From Alistipes sp. (lineage in GTDB: Bacteria; Bacteroidota; Bacteroidia; Bacteroidales; Rikenellaceae), in NCBI GenBank assembly GCA_020026435.1, contig JAHHQK010000061.1:1-8082 (forward strand): a stretch of DNA of 8,082 nt, written 5' to 3'. A program made the position numbers and the translations under genes. Within the stretch, counting starts at the first letter, position 1; each line of letters begins with the position of its first letter. Under the pieces are notes generated by a model. The model made no database searches, was not told where the DNA came from, and worked only from the letters and a program-made list of their open reading frames with translations. Below are positions 6,872-8,082 of this stretch, piece after piece.

Positions 6872-7957
6872 ATGAAAGACCTTTTATCCATCGTTTCCCA
6901 CTTCGAATTAAAAGGTACGGTCGAGGAGATCAAACCCCTTGGTGCCGGCCTGATCAACGATACTTATAAAGTAAAGACTCAGGAACAGGACGCTCCCGAT
7001 TATGTTTTGCAGCGCATCAACCACTCGATTTTCCAGAATGTCGAGATGTTGCAGCGCAACATTGGCGCCGTGACGGATCACATCCGCAAGAAACTGGAGG
7101 CTGCCGGCGAGCAGGACATCGAGCGCAAGGTGCTTCACTTCCTGCCCACCGCCGAAGGCAAGACCTTCTGGTTCGACGGCGAGAGCTATTGGCGCGTGAT
7201 GGTGTTCATTCCCAACGCCAAGACCTACGAGACGGTCAATCCCGAATATTCCTACTATGCCGGCAAGGCATTCGGTCGGTTCCAGGCCATGCTGGCCGAT
7301 ATTCCCGACCACCTGGGCGAGACGATTCCCGATTTCCACAATATGGAGTTTCGCCTCAAGCAGTTGCGCGACGCCGTTGCGGAGAACAGGGCCGGACGTG
7401 TCGATCAGGTACGCCCTTACCTCGACGAGATCGAGAAACGTGCCGATGAGATGTGCAAGGCCGAGCGTCTCTACCGCGAGGGCAAGCTGCCCAAACGCGT
7501 CTGCCATTGCGACACGAAGGTCAACAACATGATGTTCGACGAGGACGGCACGGTGCTCTGTGTTATTGACCTGGATACCGTCATGCCGAGTTTCATCTTC
7601 TCGGATTACGGCGATTTCCTGCGTACGGGAGCCAACACGGCCGCCGAGGACGAGAAGGATCTCGACAAGGTGAACTTCAACCCCGAGATCTTCAAGGCCT
7701 TCACGCGCGGATACCTCGAATCGGCCCGCGAGTTCCTGCAACCCATTGAGATCGAGAATCTGCCCTATGCCGTGGCACTCTTCCCCTATATGCAGTGCGT
7801 GCGCTTCCTGGCCGACTACATCAACGGTGACACCTACTACAAGATCATGTACCCGGAGCACAACCTCGTGCGCACGAAGGCGCAGTTCAAATTGCTGCAA
7901 AGCGTTGAGGAGCATCGTCCGATGATGGAGGAATTCATCGCCGCGTGCATGGAATAG
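6872..7957 (+). CDS. N-acetylhexosamine 1-kinase (NahK-like)
   Basis: Cytoplasmic sugar kinase of the aminoglycoside-phosphotransferase fold, predicted to convert GalNAc or GlcNAc plus ATP to the 1-phosphate. At 361 residues it matches the length of Bifidobacterium longum NahK (about 359), and recalled sequence similarity runs throughout: SHFELKG (9-15) against SHFALEG, GLINDTY (26-32) against GHINTTY, and RFLADY followed by YPEHNLVRT (311-335). Catalytic-loop residues are His212, Asp214, Lys216 and Asn219 (HCDTKVNN); the metal-binding aspartates are Asp233/Asp235 (IDLDTVMP), followed by DYGD (245-248) in place of DFGD. The gene diverges from the sulfatase-lyase operon, with its own promoter and terminator. 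GalNAc is the amino sugar freed from chondroitin disaccharides, so it likely feeds that GalNAc, or mucin-derived hexosamine, into the nucleotide-sugar pool. The family call is strong; preferred substrate is inferred from context. Confidence 0.88.
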   Translation: MKDLLSIVSHFELKGTVEEIKPLGAGLINDTYKVKTQEQDAPDYVLQRINHSIFQNVEMLQRNIGAVTDHIRKKLEAAGEQDIERKVLHFLPTAEGKTFWFDGESYWRVMVFIPNAKTYETVNPEYSYYAGKAFGRFQAMLADIPDHLGETIPDFHNMEFRLKQLRDAVAENRAGRVDQVRPYLDEIEKRADEMCKAERLYREGKLPKRVCHCDTKVNNMMFDEDGTVLCVIDLDTVMPSFIFSDYGDFLRTGANTAAEDEKDLDKVNFNPEIFKAFTRGYLESAREFLQPIEIENLPYAVALFPYMQCVRFLADYINGDTYYKIMYPEHNLVRTKAQFKLLQSVEEHRPMMEEFIAACME

Positions 7958-8011
7958 CCCTGGCGGTATGAAATAAGGCGGATGGCTCAATCCCCTTTCC
8001 GCTTCCGTTAG

Positions 8012-8051
8012 CGACACCTTTCCCCTGAGGGGGGAGGGTGTCGTTTTGTTT
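8012..8051 (+). terminator. Intrinsic terminator after the kinase gene
   Basis: A 14-bp stem pairs 8012-8025 with 8030-8043 (two G-T wobbles) around the tetraloop TGAG, followed by TTTTGTTT (8044-8051). It lies 54 bp after the kinase stop. Its near-palindromic form would also stop transcription arriving from the right less efficiently. The remaining bases to 8082 show nothing recognisable. Confidence 0.9.
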
Positions 8052-8082
8052 CCGAAAGCGCGTAGGGGCGGGGGTGCCGGAG

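Noticed and set aside
1..8082. CRISPR array, tRNA, rRNA, insertion sequence or phage genes
   Set aside because: No spaced direct repeats, no tRNA-like cloverleaf or rRNA sequence, and no transposase or integrase motifs were seen on either strand.

Overview
The window looks like a chromosomal segment from a GC-rich gut Bacteroidota, most plausibly Alistipes or another Rikenellaceae member (inference). Three lines of evidence support this. All three predicted promoters carry the Bacteroidota -7 box TAnnTTTG and the starts lack a good Shine-Dalgarno. The gene set is typical of gut glycan degraders: a PL8 lyase, a Ser-type sulfatase and an N-acetylhexosamine kinase. The coding DNA is clearly richer in G and C than Bacteroides proper.

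Layout. Positions 1-290 hold no convincing gene and are strikingly pyrimidine-rich on the + strand. A -7 box at 291-298 and a structured leader of about 110 nt precede a MATE-family efflux transporter (411-1733, +). A 148-bp convergent gap with two strong tandem hairpins separates it from a minus-strand pair. That pair is a lipoprotein sulfatase (6549-5008) followed 36 bp later by a 1029-residue PL8 chondroitin/dermatan sulfate ABC lyase (4971-1882). A 322-bp divergent intergenic region has promoters facing both ways, a dyad over the sulfatase promoter and an isolated GC-rich hairpin. A NahK-type N-acetylhexosamine 1-kinase (6872-7957, +) follows and ends at a textbook intrinsic terminator (8012-8051).

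How the genes fit together. Sulfatase, lyase and kinase form a short route for host glycosaminoglycan use. The sulfatase removes O-sulfate, the lyase cleaves chondroitin or dermatan sulfate to unsaturated disaccharides, and the kinase phosphorylates the GalNAc released later. No GH88 unsaturated glucuronyl hydrolase, SusC/SusD pair or hybrid two-component regulator is visible, so this is a partial or dispersed locus, or its remainder lies outside the window. The MATE gene is convergent, has its own promoter and is probably unrelated.

I found no CRISPR array, tRNA, rRNA, insertion sequence or phage gene. The window is mostly well explained by known families. The best open points are the conserved active site and likely specificity of the lyase, the unassigned sulfatase specificity, and regulatory structure in the non-coding gaps.
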